Below are positions 1 to 8,207 of a stretch of DNA of 64,000 bases, piece by piece; the first letter of the stretch is position 1, and every line of letters begins with the position of its first letter. The stretch is from SSF14 sp046331245. Lineage in GTDB: Bacteria; Actinomycetota; Acidimicrobiia; Acidimicrobiales; Microtrichaceae. Under the pieces are notes generated by a model. It saw nothing but the letters and a program-made list of their open reading frames with translations. It was not told the DNA's origin and did no database searches. Made by a program: the position numbers and the translations under genes. The stretch spans positions 62,001 through 126,000 of the forward strand of contig JAXLRH010000005.1 in assembly GCA_046331245.1 (NCBI GenBank), written 5' to 3'.

Positions 1-2011
1 ACTGATCGCCCAGGACCAGCCGGTGTTCGCCGTCGACGTCGTGCGCTACCAGGGCGAGCCCGTGGCGGCCGTCGCGGCCGACCATCCCGAGACGGCCCGG
101 CGGGCGCTCGCCGCGATCGTCGTGGAGTACGAGCCGATGGCGCCGCTCACCGACCCCGAGGTGGCGATCGCCGGCACGCACCCGCCGCTGCACCCCGACG
201 GCAACGTGTTCCGCCACCAGGAGGTCGTGGCCGGCGATCCGACGGTGGTCGGCGAGGTGCAGGTCGAGGGCACCTACGAGATCGGCATGCAGGACCAGGC
301 GTTCCTCGGCCTCGAGTCGGCGGTGGCGATCCCCGACGAGGACGGCGGCGGCGTCGAGCTGTTCGTCGCGACCCAGTGGCTGCACGAGGACCGCAAGCAG
401 CTGGCGTCGTGCCTCGGCCTCCCCGAGCACCAGGTGCGGCTCACCCTCGGCGGGGTCGGCGGCGCGTTCGGCGGACGCGAGGACATCAGCCTGCAGGTGC
501 ACACCGCGCTGCTCGCGCTGCGCACCGGCCGCCCGGTCCGTGTGCACTACAGCCGCGAGGAGTCGTTCTTCGGGCACGTCCACCGGCACCCCGCCACCAT
601 CTGGATGCGCCACCACGCCGACCACAACGGGCGCCTGCTCAAGGTCGAGGCCCGCATGGTGTTCGACGGCGGCGCCTACGCGTCCACGAGCCACGCCGTG
701 CTCTTCAACGCCGTCACCCATGCGCAGGGTCCGTACCGCTGCGACAACGCGGTGGTCGACGGATGGGCGGTGCGCACCAACAACCCCCCGTGCGGCGCGA
801 TGCGGGGGTTCGGCGTGGTGCAGGCCTGCTTCGCGCACGAGTCGCAGATGGACAAGCTCGCCGTCGCGTGCGACATCGACCCGATCGAGCTCCGCCTGCT
901 GAATGCGATGGAGACCGGCGACCTGCTCATCACCGGCCAACCGGTGGACAGCGTGGCGCCGGTGGCGCGGTGCATCAGCGAGGCGGCGGCACTGCCGATG
1001 CCCCCGGCCGCGACGGCCGACGACGACGTGATGTGGCTGCCCGGGGGCGCCGGGCGCGTGACCGACCGGCCCGACGTGGTGCGGGGCGTGGGCTTCGCGG
1101 TGTCGATCAAGAACCTCATGTACTCCGAGGGGTTCGACGACTACTCGACGGCCCGCTGCCGCCTCGCCGACGGCATCGTCACGCTCAAGTTCGCGACGGC
1201 GGAGGTGGGGCAGGGGTTCGTGACGATCGCGGGACAGATCGCCCGCACGGTGCTCGGCATCGACACGGTCGTGCTCGAACCGATGGACACGCTGATCGGC
1301 TCGTCCGGTTCGACGTCGGCCTCGCGGCAGACGTGGATGTCCGGTGGCGCCGTCGACCTCGCCTGCCGCACCGTCCGCGAGGCGTGGTTCGAGCAGCTCG
1401 GCGACCGCTACGGCGTCAACCCCCTGGCGCTGGTGGTGGAGGGCGACGAGCTCGTCGACACCGAGTCGGGGCGCGTCATCCCCGTGGTCGAGGCGGCCGA
1501 CGGCGTGGTCGTCGACGAGACCGTGCAGTACCGCCATCGCCCGACGGTCGAGCCCGACGCCGCCGGCCAGGGCAACAGCCACGTCGCCTTCGCGTTCGTC
1601 GCCCATCGTGCGGTCGTCGACGTCGACCCGGAGCTGGGGCTCGTCCGCGTGGTGCAGATCGCCACGGCGCAGGACGTCGGCGTGGCGCTCAACCCGTTGT
1701 CGGTGATCGGCCAGATCGAGGGTGGCATCGCCCAGGGCCTGGGGCTCGCGGTGATGGAGGAGATCGTCGTGGCGGACGGGCTCATCCGGAACCCGTCGTT
1801 CACGGACTACCTGCTGCCCACGTTCCTCGACGCACCCGATGTTGCGGTCTCCCTGGTCGAGGAGTACGAGCCGCAGGCGCCCCTCGGGGCGAAGGGCGTG
1901 GGCGAGCCGCCCTGCATCTCGGTCACCCCGGCGATCGTGGCCGCCATTCGCAACGCGACCGGTCGGGATCTGACCCGCGTGCCGGTGCGCCCCCAGGACA
2001 TCTGCCGCTGA
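1..2011 (+). CDS. Xanthine dehydrogenase-type molybdenum-binding subunit, 5'-truncated
   Basis: Large (molybdopterin-binding) subunit of the xanthine dehydrogenase/aldehyde oxidase family, which hydroxylates purines or aldehydes in the cytoplasm. The frame is open from base 2, where codons read LIAQDQPV before the first possible GTG at 23, so the true start lies upstream of the window. The family landmarks are present in order: the Gly-rich loop GGVGGAFGGRED, the AMRGFG loop, and the C-terminal GAKGVGEPP, whose Glu is the catalytic base in the family. About 670 residues are visible against 750-800 for a separate subunit, so roughly 100 N-terminal residues are missing. The purine substrate is an inference; an aldehyde or carbon-monoxide-type hydroxylase is possible. 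It ends 38 bases before a convergent gene. Confidence 0.88.
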   Translation, partial: LIAQDQPVFAVDVVRYQGEPVAAVAADHPETARRALAAIVVEYEPMAPLTDPEVAIAGTHPPLHPDGNVFRHQEVVAGDPTVVGEVQVEGTYEIGMQDQAFLGLESAVAIPDEDGGGVELFVATQWLHEDRKQLASCLGLPEHQVRLTLGGVGGAFGGREDISLQVHTALLALRTGRPVRVHYSREESFFGHVHRHPATIWMRHHADHNGRLLKVEARMVFDGGAYASTSHAVLFNAVTHAQGPYRCDNAVVDGWAVRTNNPPCGAMRGFGVVQACFAHESQMDKLAVACDIDPIELRLLNAMETGDLLITGQPVDSVAPVARCISEAAALPMPPAATADDDVMWLPGGAGRVTDRPDVVRGVGFAVSIKNLMYSEGFDDYSTARCRLADGIVTLKFATAEVGQGFVTIAGQIARTVLGIDTVVLEPMDTLIGSSGSTSASRQTWMSGGAVDLACRTVREAWFEQLGDRYGVNPLALVVEGDELVDTESGRVIPVVEAADGVVVDETVQYRHRPTVEPDAAGQGNSHVAFAFVAHRAVVDVDPELGLVRVVQIATAQDVGVALNPLSVIGQIEGGIAQGLGLAVMEEIVVADGLIRNPSFTDYLLPTFLDAPDVAVSLVEEYEPQAPLGAKGVGEPPCISVTPAIVAAIRNATGRDLTRVPVRPQDICR

Positions 2012-2049
2012 AGCTCCCGCGCTGTTCCCCGATCGGAACCGGGCGTCGG

Positions 2050-2961
2050 TCAGAGGAGTGAGCGGAGCAGGGCGCGGGTGGCGTCGGCCTCGGGGCCGGG
2101 CCGGGTGAACTCGACGGCGACGAACTCGGTGACGCCGACGCCCTCCATCGCGAGGATCTGCTCGCGCACCTCGGTCTCGCTGCCGATGATGGCGACGTCC
2201 GCCGGGCCCTCGACGCCCTCGCGGTCGAGCATCGCCCGATAGCTCGGGAGGAACCCGTACACCTCGAACACCTTGCCGCAGCGTGCGCGGGCGGTGGCCT
2301 CGTCGTCGGTCACGAGAACGGGGAGTGCCGCGACCACACGCGGCGGCTTGCGGCCGGCGTCGGTGGCGGCCGCCGTGATCGACGGCACGATGTGCTGTTC
2401 GAGCGTCTTCGGCCCGGTCATCCACGTGACGGTGCCGTCGGCGACGCGACCGGCGAGGTCGAGCATCCGCGGCCCGAGCGCGGCGACGACGACGTCGGGC
2501 GTGGGGATACCGGGAGGCACGGTGAGCGTCATCGACGCCGACACGGACTCCCCGGTGTGCGCCACGCTCTCGCCGCGCAGCAGCGGCATGAGCACCGCGA
2601 GGTGGTCGGCCATGTGGCGCGCCGGATGGTCGAAGCTCATGCCGAACATGTTCTCGATCACCATCTGGTGGCTGAGCCCGATGCCCAGCGTCAGCCGGCC
2701 GCCACTCGCCGCCTGCGCGGTGAGCGCGAGCTGCGCCATCGTGACGGGGTGCCGCGGGTACGTCGGGACGACTGCGGTGCCGAGCCAGAGGTCGGGCACC
2801 TCACGCCCGACGACGGCGAGGAGCGAGAGGGCCTCGAACCCGAAGATCTGCGGGACCCACCACGATGCGAACCCGTCGTCGTGCGCTCGCGTCGCCGAGG
2901 CGATGAGGTCGTCGAATGTGCCGCCGGCGCTGGCCGCCGAGTCGAAGATGCCGATGTCCAT
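2050..2961 (-). CDS. LLM-class F420-dependent oxidoreductase
   Basis: A 303-residue luciferase-like (TIM-barrel) oxidoreductase of the actinobacterial F420-dependent type. The N-terminus MDIGIFDSA, the LWLGTAVVPTYPRHP strand/loop and the GGRLTLGIGLSH segment are typical of this superfamily, as is the C-terminal GSETEVREQILAMEG region. Members transfer hydride between F420H2 or flavin and diverse substrates, and the substrate cannot be told here. The ATG at 2961 follows a GC-rich hairpin (2975-3002) and a weak GGTAGG-like ribosome site. It is codirectional with the unknown gene upstream. A second LLM enzyme of a different subgroup lies at 59.7 kb. Confidence 0.88.
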   Translation of the reverse strand: MDIGIFDSAASAGGTFDDLIASATRAHDDGFASWWVPQIFGFEALSLLAVVGREVPDLWLGTAVVPTYPRHPVTMAQLALTAQAASGGRLTLGIGLSHQMVIENMFGMSFDHPARHMADHLAVLMPLLRGESVAHTGESVSASMTLTVPPGIPTPDVVVAALGPRMLDLAGRVADGTVTWMTGPKTLEQHIVPSITAAATDAGRKPPRVVAALPVLVTDDEATARARCGKVFEVYGFLPSYRAMLDREGVEGPADVAIIGSETEVREQILAMEGVGVTEFVAVEFTRPGPEADATRALLRSLL

Positions 2962-2974
2962 CGCGGCAACCTAC

Positions 2975-3002
2975 CCCCCGCGCCGCCGGGGCGGCGCGGG
3001 GG
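2975..3002 (-). terminator. GC-rich hairpin between two codirectional genes
   Basis: Perfect inverted repeat CCCCCGCGCCGCC / GGCGGCGCGGGGG with a practical stem of 12 pairs and a CGGG loop. It sits 14 bases after the stop of the unknown gene on the minus strand and 13 bases before the start of the F420-type oxidoreductase. There is no T-run, so it may be a terminator or pause for the first gene. It could also partly mask the G-rich ribosome site of the second. Confidence 0.5.
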
Positions 3003-3016
3003 AGGGCCGCGGCGCG

Positions 3017-3652
3017 CTACTTCATGCGCCGGTAGATGGTGGTCTGCGTGCTGGCGGGATCCTCGACGAAGCAGCCCTCGGTGTGGTCGACGGTCTTGAG
3101 CCACGAGGGCTCCGCGTTGAGCGCGTGGTCGGCCGACTCCATCTCGGCGATCGACTCGTAGCCGGTGAGCCAGCCGACGGCGCCGTACGGGCCCGTGAGG
3201 TTCCGCATGAACATCGTCTGGAGGCCGGTGATCGACGCCGCCGTCATGGCGAGCTCGACGCCGGCCGCCATGGCTCGGCCGACCTGGCCTCCGGCGATCA
3301 CCGCCTGCACGCCGCCGACGTACGTGAGGTTGCGCTCGGGCTCGGGCACGCCGTGGAGCGGCTGGAGCAGGCTGTCGTCGAGGCCGCCCGCAGCGAACGT
3401 CGCGGCCTGGTTGGTGAGATCGCCGTAGCCCTTGTCGGCCATCAGGCGGTCGCCGATGGACTCGAGCGTTGCGAGATCGGGCACCCATGTCGTCCACGAC
3501 ACGGTGCCGAACCCGGGCGAGTAGACGGTGGCCCAGAGCTGGACCTCCTGGTGGGCGACCGCCTGCACCTTGTCGCAGATGGACGCGGCCCAGTCGAGCG
3601 CGTCGGACCCGTTGCCGCCGGCCAGACGGGCGCGGCGAGAGAAGAGATACAT
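3017..3652 (-). CDS. Hypothetical protein, possible ferredoxin-like (NIPSNAP/EthD-type) fold
   Basis: A 211-residue protein that I do not recognise with certainty. The ATG at 3652 is chosen over the upstream alternative at 3703 because AAGGGGG lies 6 bases before it. It is soluble, with no signal peptide. The N-terminus is short and basic (MYLFSRRARL). Two repeats of similar type (WATVYSPGFGTVSWTTWVP and LQTMFMRNLTGPYGAVGWLTGYES) suggest a duplicated alpha-beta barrel like those of NIPSNAP or EthD proteins, which is a guess from pattern only. It lies between the PLP decarboxylase and the F420-type oxidoreductase, all on the minus strand. Confidence 0.6.
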   Translation of the reverse strand: MYLFSRRARLAGGNGSDALDWAASICDKVQAVAHQEVQLWATVYSPGFGTVSWTTWVPDLATLESIGDRLMADKGYGDLTNQAATFAAGGLDDSLLQPLHGVPEPERNLTYVGGVQAVIAGGQVGRAMAAGVELAMTAASITGLQTMFMRNLTGPYGAVGWLTGYESIAEMESADHALNAEPSWLKTVDHTEGCFVEDPASTQTTIYRRMK

Positions 3653-3759
3653 GAACAACCCCCTTGAACATCGGGGCCGGGCCGGGCGCCCCGTCCTTGA
3701 CACTCGTCCTCGGAGCGGGGGAGGTCAACCATGAGGCGCGCGCCTGAGGTGGCGGCGCG

Positions 3760-5142
3760 TCAGCGGTCGGCGAGCTCGGAGAGGAGCTGCCACGTGGCCT
3801 CGACGTGGTGGCGCTCGGTGAGCCGCGAGCCGATGCACACGCGCAGCGCCCGTCGCCCGTCGAGGATCGTCGGGGTGACCTGAGCGTGTCCACCGGCGTT
3901 GACGGCGTCGACCAGCGCGCCGGTGGCCTCGTCGCCGGAACGCAGCGCGAGGCACACGAGGTTCATCGACCGCGGCGCCAGCAGCTCGAACCGCTCGTCG
4001 GCGCGCACCCACTCCTCGAGCTCGGTGGCGAGCGCCACGTGCGCCCGCATCATGTCGGCGATCGCGTCCACCCCGTCGAGCCGCAGCACGAACCACGCCT
4101 TGAGCGAGCGGAAGCGGCGGCCGAGCGGCACCTGCCAGTCGCGGTAGTCGATGACGGCGCCGGCGTCCGCTGCGGCGGTGCGCAGGTACTCGGGCTGGAT
4201 CGAGAGCGTCTCGATGAGCGACCCCCGGTCGCGCACCCAGAAGAAGGAGCAGTCGAACCCGACCCCCATCCACTTGTGGCCGTTGGTGACGTAGCTGTCG
4301 GCGAGCTCCACGCCGTCGTTCACCCACCGGTACTCGGGGCAGAGGGCGGCGACGCCGCACATGGCGGCGTCCACGTGGAGCCAGGCACCGGCCGCCGAGC
4401 AGATCGGGGCGATCGCGGCGACGGGATCGAACGCCTCCGACGACGTCGTGCCGGCCGTGGCGCACACGAAGAACGGCACGAGGCCGTTCGCCACGTCCGC
4501 CTCGATGGCGGCGGCGAGCGCGTCGGGGCGCATCGCGAAGCGCTCGTCGTGGTCGACCACGTGGATCTGCTCCGGTCCGATCCCGGCGACGCGCAGGCCC
4601 TTCTCGATCGACGAGTGCGCCTGCGAGGTGCAGTACGCGACGAGCTGATCGGGTCGCGCCGACGCCCGGTGGCGCGCGGCGAGGATCGCGCACAGCGTCG
4701 AGCTCGACGCGCTGTCCTGGATCACGCCGTTGCCGAGGAAGTGGGCCGGCAGGGCGAGGAGCTCCACCAGCCAGTCCATCACCAGGGTCTCGAGCTCGGT
4801 GACCGACGGGCTCGTCGCCCAGCTGAACCCGTTGACGCCGAGCCCGGCGCACAGGAGGTCGCCGAGGATCGACGGGAACGACGTGTTGGCGGGGAAGTAC
4901 GCGTAGAAGTTCGGCGACTGCCAGTGCGTGAGGCCGTCGAGGATGGGACCGTCGACGTCGCGCATCACCGCGTCGAACGACTCGGGCGCTGCGGGCGGGT
5001 GGGCCTCGAGCCGTGCGCGCACCTCGCCCGGCTGCACCTGCGACAGCACTGGAAACGACCCGACCCGTGCGTGGTAGTCGGCGATCCAGTCGATGAGGTC
5101 GTGTCCGGCGGCTCGGAACTCGTCAGGTGTCATGCGGGCCAT
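3760..5142 (-). CDS. PLP-dependent group II (aromatic amino acid type) decarboxylase
   Basis: A 460-residue decarboxylase of the aromatic-L-amino-acid/glutamate decarboxylase family, which removes the alpha-carboxyl of an amino acid to give an amine. The family hallmarks are visible. The PLP-stacking His is in SQAHSS (about H176), the cofactor-binding Asp in HVDAA (about D258), and the Schiff-base Lys in NGHKWMG (about K290). NFYAYFPANTSFPSILGD near residue 78 is the usual substrate-side loop. The ATG at 5142 overlaps the histidine kinase gene by 20 bases; a second ATG at 5133 is possible. The overlap suggests cotranscription with the two-component pair. The amino acid substrate is not determinable. 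Confidence 0.92.
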   Translation of the reverse strand: MARMTPDEFRAAGHDLIDWIADYHARVGSFPVLSQVQPGEVRARLEAHPPAAPESFDAVMRDVDGPILDGLTHWQSPNFYAYFPANTSFPSILGDLLCAGLGVNGFSWATSPSVTELETLVMDWLVELLALPAHFLGNGVIQDSASSSTLCAILAARHRASARPDQLVAYCTSQAHSSIEKGLRVAGIGPEQIHVVDHDERFAMRPDALAAAIEADVANGLVPFFVCATAGTTSSEAFDPVAAIAPICSAAGAWLHVDAAMCGVAALCPEYRWVNDGVELADSYVTNGHKWMGVGFDCSFFWVRDRGSLIETLSIQPEYLRTAAADAGAVIDYRDWQVPLGRRFRSLKAWFVLRLDGVDAIADMMRAHVALATELEEWVRADERFELLAPRSMNLVCLALRSGDEATGALVDAVNAGGHAQVTPTILDGRRALRVCIGSRLTERHHVEATWQLLSELADR

Positions 5143-6562
5143 TGTTGCCGGGGCCCGCTGCCGGCAACCACAACTCGAACGTCGCGCCGCGACCCGCGGC
5201 CGGCTCGACGCAGCGGAGGTCGCCGCCCCCGGCCCGGGCGATGGCCCGTGAGATCGTGAGGCCGAGGCCCGTGCCGCCGTCGCGGCGGGCTCGGGCGTCG
5301 TCCAGGCGGGCGAACCGCTCGAACACGAGCTCGCGGTCCGCCGGCGGGATCGGCTGCCCGTCGTTGGTCACGGCGAGCAGCGCCCAGCCACCCGACTCGG
5401 CGATGGTGACGTCGATCGCGGAGCCGGCTGGAGCGTGTCGACGGGCGTTCTCCAGCACGTTCGCGATGGCTCGCCCGATGTCGTGCCGGCGGCCGCGCAC
5501 CGCGAGGGCGCTCGTGGCCGGAGCGGTGATGCGGATCCGAACGCTGGGCTCGGGCGCCGCGTCGGCTCGTTCGGTGCGGGCGATCTCCGACCGGGCGAGC
5601 TCCACGAGGTCGAAGTCCGACACGGTCTCGTCGGTCTGTCCCGCATCAAGGCGCGAGAGGTCGAGCAGGTCGCCCACCAGGCGCCCGAGCCGGCGGCTCT
5701 CGCGCACGACGTCGACGGCGAGGGCCTCGCGCTCGTCGCGGTCGGGCGCTCCCTGCACCAACCGCTCGGCCGACGCCCCGATGGCGGCGGTCGGGTTCCG
5801 GAGCTCGTGGCTGGCGTCGGCGAGGAACTGCCGCATGGTCGACTCGGAGTGCTCGGCGCGGCTCACGGCGTCGGCCAGGGAGTCGACCATGACGTCGAAC
5901 GACGCGGCCATCGCGCCGAGGTCGGTGTCGGCGCGGTCGGGGTGGACGCGGGTGTCGCGCTCGCCGGCAGCGATGGCCCCGGCGACGGCCGACATCTCGT
6001 CGAGCGGGCGGAGGGCGCGCTTCGCGAAGAGGTTCACCCCACAGGCGACGAGGGCGACCACGACTCCGGACACGAGGATCTCGATGCCGACCAGCCGGGC
6101 GATCACCTCGTGGTTCTTCCGCTCGGTGGCGACGAGGGTGACGGTGGTGCCACGGCCGAGCGACACGGTGGTGGAGATCCCGCCGTCGTGTGCGCTGTCC
6201 GCGGTCTCGGCCGCGGTCGCCTCGACGGTCGTGTCGCCCATCCCGGGCGCCATCGGAGGCAGGTTTCCGAGCGGGCCCCGCGGGCCGCCTCGACCGAACG
6301 CCCGGCCGGCCTCGGCACGGCCGTCGCGGCGGGCGACGGCGGTGATCTCGTCGTCGGTGAGCCGGTCGGCCAGCACGGCGAGGTCGGTGTCGGGCGAGAT
6401 CGACGCGGCGAGCTTGGCGCGGTCGGCGAGGCGGCTGCGGAGGTCCTCCCGAAGTCGGTAGCTGAGCGTGAGCGCGGTGGCGGTCGCGACGACCACGACG
6501 AGCGCGGTCATCGCTGCCACGCTGAGCAGCGTCACGCGGCGCCGGAGCGAGGGGGTCCTCAC
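5123..6562 (-). CDS. Two-component sensor histidine kinase (HAMP-HisKA-HATPase)
   Basis: A 479-residue membrane kinase. Membrane segments lie near residues 10-33 and 158-180, flanking an extracytoplasmic sensor loop rich in Gly, Pro and Met around residues 90-110. HAMP follows (about 180-230), then the H-box ASHELRNPTAA with phospho-acceptor H252, the N-box NVLENARRHA, and the G-box GGTGLGL. The GTG at 6562 overlaps the regulator stop in GTGA, so translation is coupled. A longer frame running to 7249 is only the overlapping antisense-free shadow of the regulator gene. The 3' end overlaps the decarboxylase start. The signal is unknown. Confidence 0.93.
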   Translation of the reverse strand: MRTPSLRRRVTLLSVAAMTALVVVVATATALTLSYRLREDLRSRLADRAKLAASISPDTDLAVLADRLTDDEITAVARRDGRAEAGRAFGRGGPRGPLGNLPPMAPGMGDTTVEATAAETADSAHDGGISTTVSLGRGTTVTLVATERKNHEVIARLVGIEILVSGVVVALVACGVNLFAKRALRPLDEMSAVAGAIAAGERDTRVHPDRADTDLGAMAASFDVMVDSLADAVSRAEHSESTMRQFLADASHELRNPTAAIGASAERLVQGAPDRDEREALAVDVVRESRRLGRLVGDLLDLSRLDAGQTDETVSDFDLVELARSEIARTERADAAPEPSVRIRITAPATSALAVRGRRHDIGRAIANVLENARRHAPAGSAIDVTIAESGGWALLAVTNDGQPIPPADRELVFERFARLDDARARRDGGTGLGLTISRAIARAGGGDLRCVEPAAGRGATFELWLPAAGPGNNGPHDT

Positions 6563-7242
6563 GAGTCGCCCGGGTCGTTCGCGTCGAGCCGGTACCCGAC
6601 GCCCCGCACGGTGGTGATCACCCTCGGCCCGTGCTGCTCCAGCTTCCGCCGCAGCGCCGACACGTGCACCTCCACGAGGTTCGGGTCGTAGGCGTCGTAG
6701 CCCCACACCCCGGTGAGCAGCTGGGTCTTCGACATGGTGCGCCCACGGTGCTGGGCGAGGTACAGGAGGAGGCGCCACTCGGTCGCCGTGAGCTCGATCT
6801 CGACGCGGCCCCGGGCGACGGTGGGCTGCTCGGTGCTCACGGTGAGGTCGCCCACCGTGATCGCCGGGCTCTGGACGACTCCGGTGCGGCGGAGCACGGC
6901 GCGCACCCGGGCGATGAGCTCGGCGGTGGCGACGGGCTTGGTGATGTAGTCGTCGGCGCCGACCCCGAAGCCGGTGAGGCGATCGCCGAGCTCGTCGCGC
7001 GCCGTGAGGAAGATGACGGGCAGGTCGCGGCGGGCGCGGAGGGCCGTCGCGATCTCGAAGCCGTCGCGCACGGGCACCATCACGTCGAGCACGGCGAGGT
7101 CGGGCGCGAACTGCGCCATCGCGTCGATGTCCGCGCCGTCGGCGAACTCGCCCACGACGAAACCGGCGTCGGCGAACGAGCCGGCCACCGCACGGCGAAG
7201 GCTGTCGTGGTCCTCGACGAGGAGAATGCGCGGACGGTCCAC
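6559..7242 (-). CDS. OmpR/PhoB-family response regulator
   Basis: A 227-residue transcription factor. The receiver domain has the acidic pair ED at 10-11, phospho-acceptor D53 (LAVLDVMVP), the Thr in FLTARD and the Lys in YITKPVA. It is followed by a winged-helix domain ending TTVRGVGYRLD. The GTG start at 7242 is preceded by GGCGG. The gene is first in the regulator-kinase-decarboxylase run. Immediately upstream are four CTGAAG/CTTCAG hexamers with 11-base periodicity (7265-7309), the usual geometry of sites for this family. It may therefore control itself and the divergent Gly-rich membrane protein gene. Confidence 0.95.
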   Translation of the reverse strand: MDRPRILLVEDHDSLRRAVAGSFADAGFVVGEFADGADIDAMAQFAPDLAVLDVMVPVRDGFEIATALRARRDLPVIFLTARDELGDRLTGFGVGADDYITKPVATAELIARVRAVLRRTGVVQSPAITVGDLTVSTEQPTVARGRVEIELTATEWRLLLYLAQHRGRTMSKTQLLTGVWGYDAYDPNLVEVHVSALRRKLEQHGPRVITTVRGVGYRLDANDPGDS

Positions 7243-7264
7243 CCGCCAAGTATGGCGGCCGATC

Positions 7265-7309
7265 CTGAAGGTCTTCTGAAGTCCTCGGCCACCTTCAGTC
7301 CGTCTTCAG
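7265..7309. promoter_or_regulatory. Putative OmpR-family operator: two direct-repeat pairs in inverted array
   Basis: CTGAAG occurs at 7265 and 7276, and CTTCAG at 7293 and 7304. Each pair is spaced exactly 11 bases, and the two pairs form a symmetric inverted array around an 11-base centre. OmpR/PhoB dimers classically bind direct repeats one helical turn apart. The site lies between the divergent regulator gene (start 7242) and the Gly-rich protein gene (start 7333). Confidence 0.7.
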
Positions 7310-7319
7310 GTTCGATGCG

Positions 7320-7332
7320 TATCCTCGATCAC
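7320..7332 (+). promoter_or_regulatory. Putative -10 element giving a leaderless transcript
   Basis: TATCCT at 7320-7325 followed by 7 bases and then ATG at 7333. This is the TANNNT-N7-ATG arrangement of actinobacterial leaderless genes. The -35 position falls inside the CTTCAG pair, as expected for an activator-dependent promoter. The same TATCCT-N7-ATG pattern precedes the bfd gene. Confidence 0.55.
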
Positions 7333-7764
7333 ATGTCCGTGATCCCGTCGCAACCGCACACCCGTCGCGCCCTGGCGGCCTTCGTCGCCGCCGGCTTCCT
7401 CACGATCGCCGCCGTCGGTCTCGCGCTCGACGGTCGGGGCGGCCGGGACGAGGTCCGCTTCGGACCCGTCGTCACGCGCGAGGACGGCTCGGGTGGGTTC
7501 GGCCCGGGGATGCCCGGCCCACGCGGCCAGGGGATGCCCGGCGGCCGTGGCCAGAACAGCACCGACCAGAACGGCCGCGGCCGGAACGGCAGTGATCAGG
7601 GCGGGTTCGGGCAGGGCGGGTACGGCCCCGGCGGCTTCGGCACGCCGATCATGCCCGGCGCGCCCGGCGGCAACGGCCGCACCAACGGTCGTACCAACGG
7701 CCCCGGCGGCGGCCCCGACGGCTTCTCGACCACCACGACCACTGCGGCTGCCGCCGCCAACTGA
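7333..7764 (+). CDS. Small Gly/Asn-rich protein with one N-terminal membrane segment
   Basis: A 143-residue protein. A hydrophobic helix (about residues 13-32, ALAAFVAAGFLTIAAVGLAL) is followed by a low-complexity tail of Gly, Asn, Pro and Met ending in a Thr run and Ala run. The tail contains repeated GPGMP/GQGMPGG and GRTNGRTNG motifs. The ATG at 7333 is preferred to the one at 7315 because a TATCCT -10 element sits 7 bases before it. It probably is a membrane-anchored extracytoplasmic protein, and its function is unknown. Its Gly/Pro/Met style resembles the sensor loop of the neighbouring kinase. The next gene follows after 11 bases. Confidence 0.62.
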   Translation: MSVIPSQPHTRRALAAFVAAGFLTIAAVGLALDGRGGRDEVRFGPVVTREDGSGGFGPGMPGPRGQGMPGGRGQNSTDQNGRGRNGSDQGGFGQGGYGPGGFGTPIMPGAPGGNGRTNGRTNGPGGGPDGFSTTTTTAAAAAN

Positions 7765-7775
7765 TCGGACCGATC

Positions 7776-8207
7776 ATGCTCTCCACCATCAGCACACTCG
7801 CCCAGTTCCGCGCCGGCGGCATGCACGACGGTCACCCCGTGGTCATCGGGCTGCTCGTCCTCGCGATCATCGCGCTCGTCGTCTACGGGTTCGTGCAGCT
7901 CGGCAAGGGCGCGGCTGGGGCCACTCCCGCCGCTCCGGCCGGCCCGTCGCCCGGCCCGAGTGCCGCGGCCGGCTCGTCGGCACGGATCATCCTCGACGAG
8001 CGCTTCGCCCGGGGCGAGATCGACAGCGCCACGTACCTGCATCAGGTGGAGACGCTCCGCCGGGCCGACGGCTGGGTGCCCCCGGTCGCGCCGACGGCCG
8101 TCACCGAACCGGTGACGACCGTCGAGGCGAACGATGTCGCGTCGGGCGGTGCGTCGGAGGGCGACGCCACCACCGAGATGGACGTGGTTACAGACCCGAC
8201 TCCTTGA
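7776..8207 (+). CDS. SHOCT-domain membrane protein
   Basis: A 143-residue protein with one membrane helix near residues 22-43 (VIGLLVLAIIALVVYGFV) and a Pro/Ala/Gly linker. A SHOCT-type motif follows (ARIILDERFARGEID, then TYLHQVETLR) around residues 68-96, and an acidic tail ends the protein. SHOCT is a short C-terminal oligomerisation-type module common in actinobacterial membrane proteins, and the biological role is unknown. It is probably cotranscribed with the Gly-rich gene 11 bases upstream. Its last 20 bases overlap the 3' end of the convergent osmoprotectant-binding protein gene. Confidence 0.8.
   Translation: MLSTISTLAQFRAGGMHDGHPVVIGLLVLAIIALVVYGFVQLGKGAAGATPAAPAGPSPGPSAAAGSSARIILDERFARGEIDSATYLHQVETLRRADGWVPPVAPTAVTEPVTTVEANDVASGGASEGDATTEMDVVTDPTP

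Noticed and set aside
3734..3745. AGGCGCGCGCCT palindrome before the unknown gene at 3017-3652
   Set aside because: It is a short GC-rich palindrome of a kind common in this sequence, with no arm extension or promoter element beside it.
5123..7249. A 708-codon minus-strand frame that looks like a kinase fused to a long N-terminal extension
   Set aside because: The N-terminal 230 codons are Arg/Pro-rich and lie over the response regulator in another frame. The real kinase starts at GTG 6562, coupled to the regulator stop.
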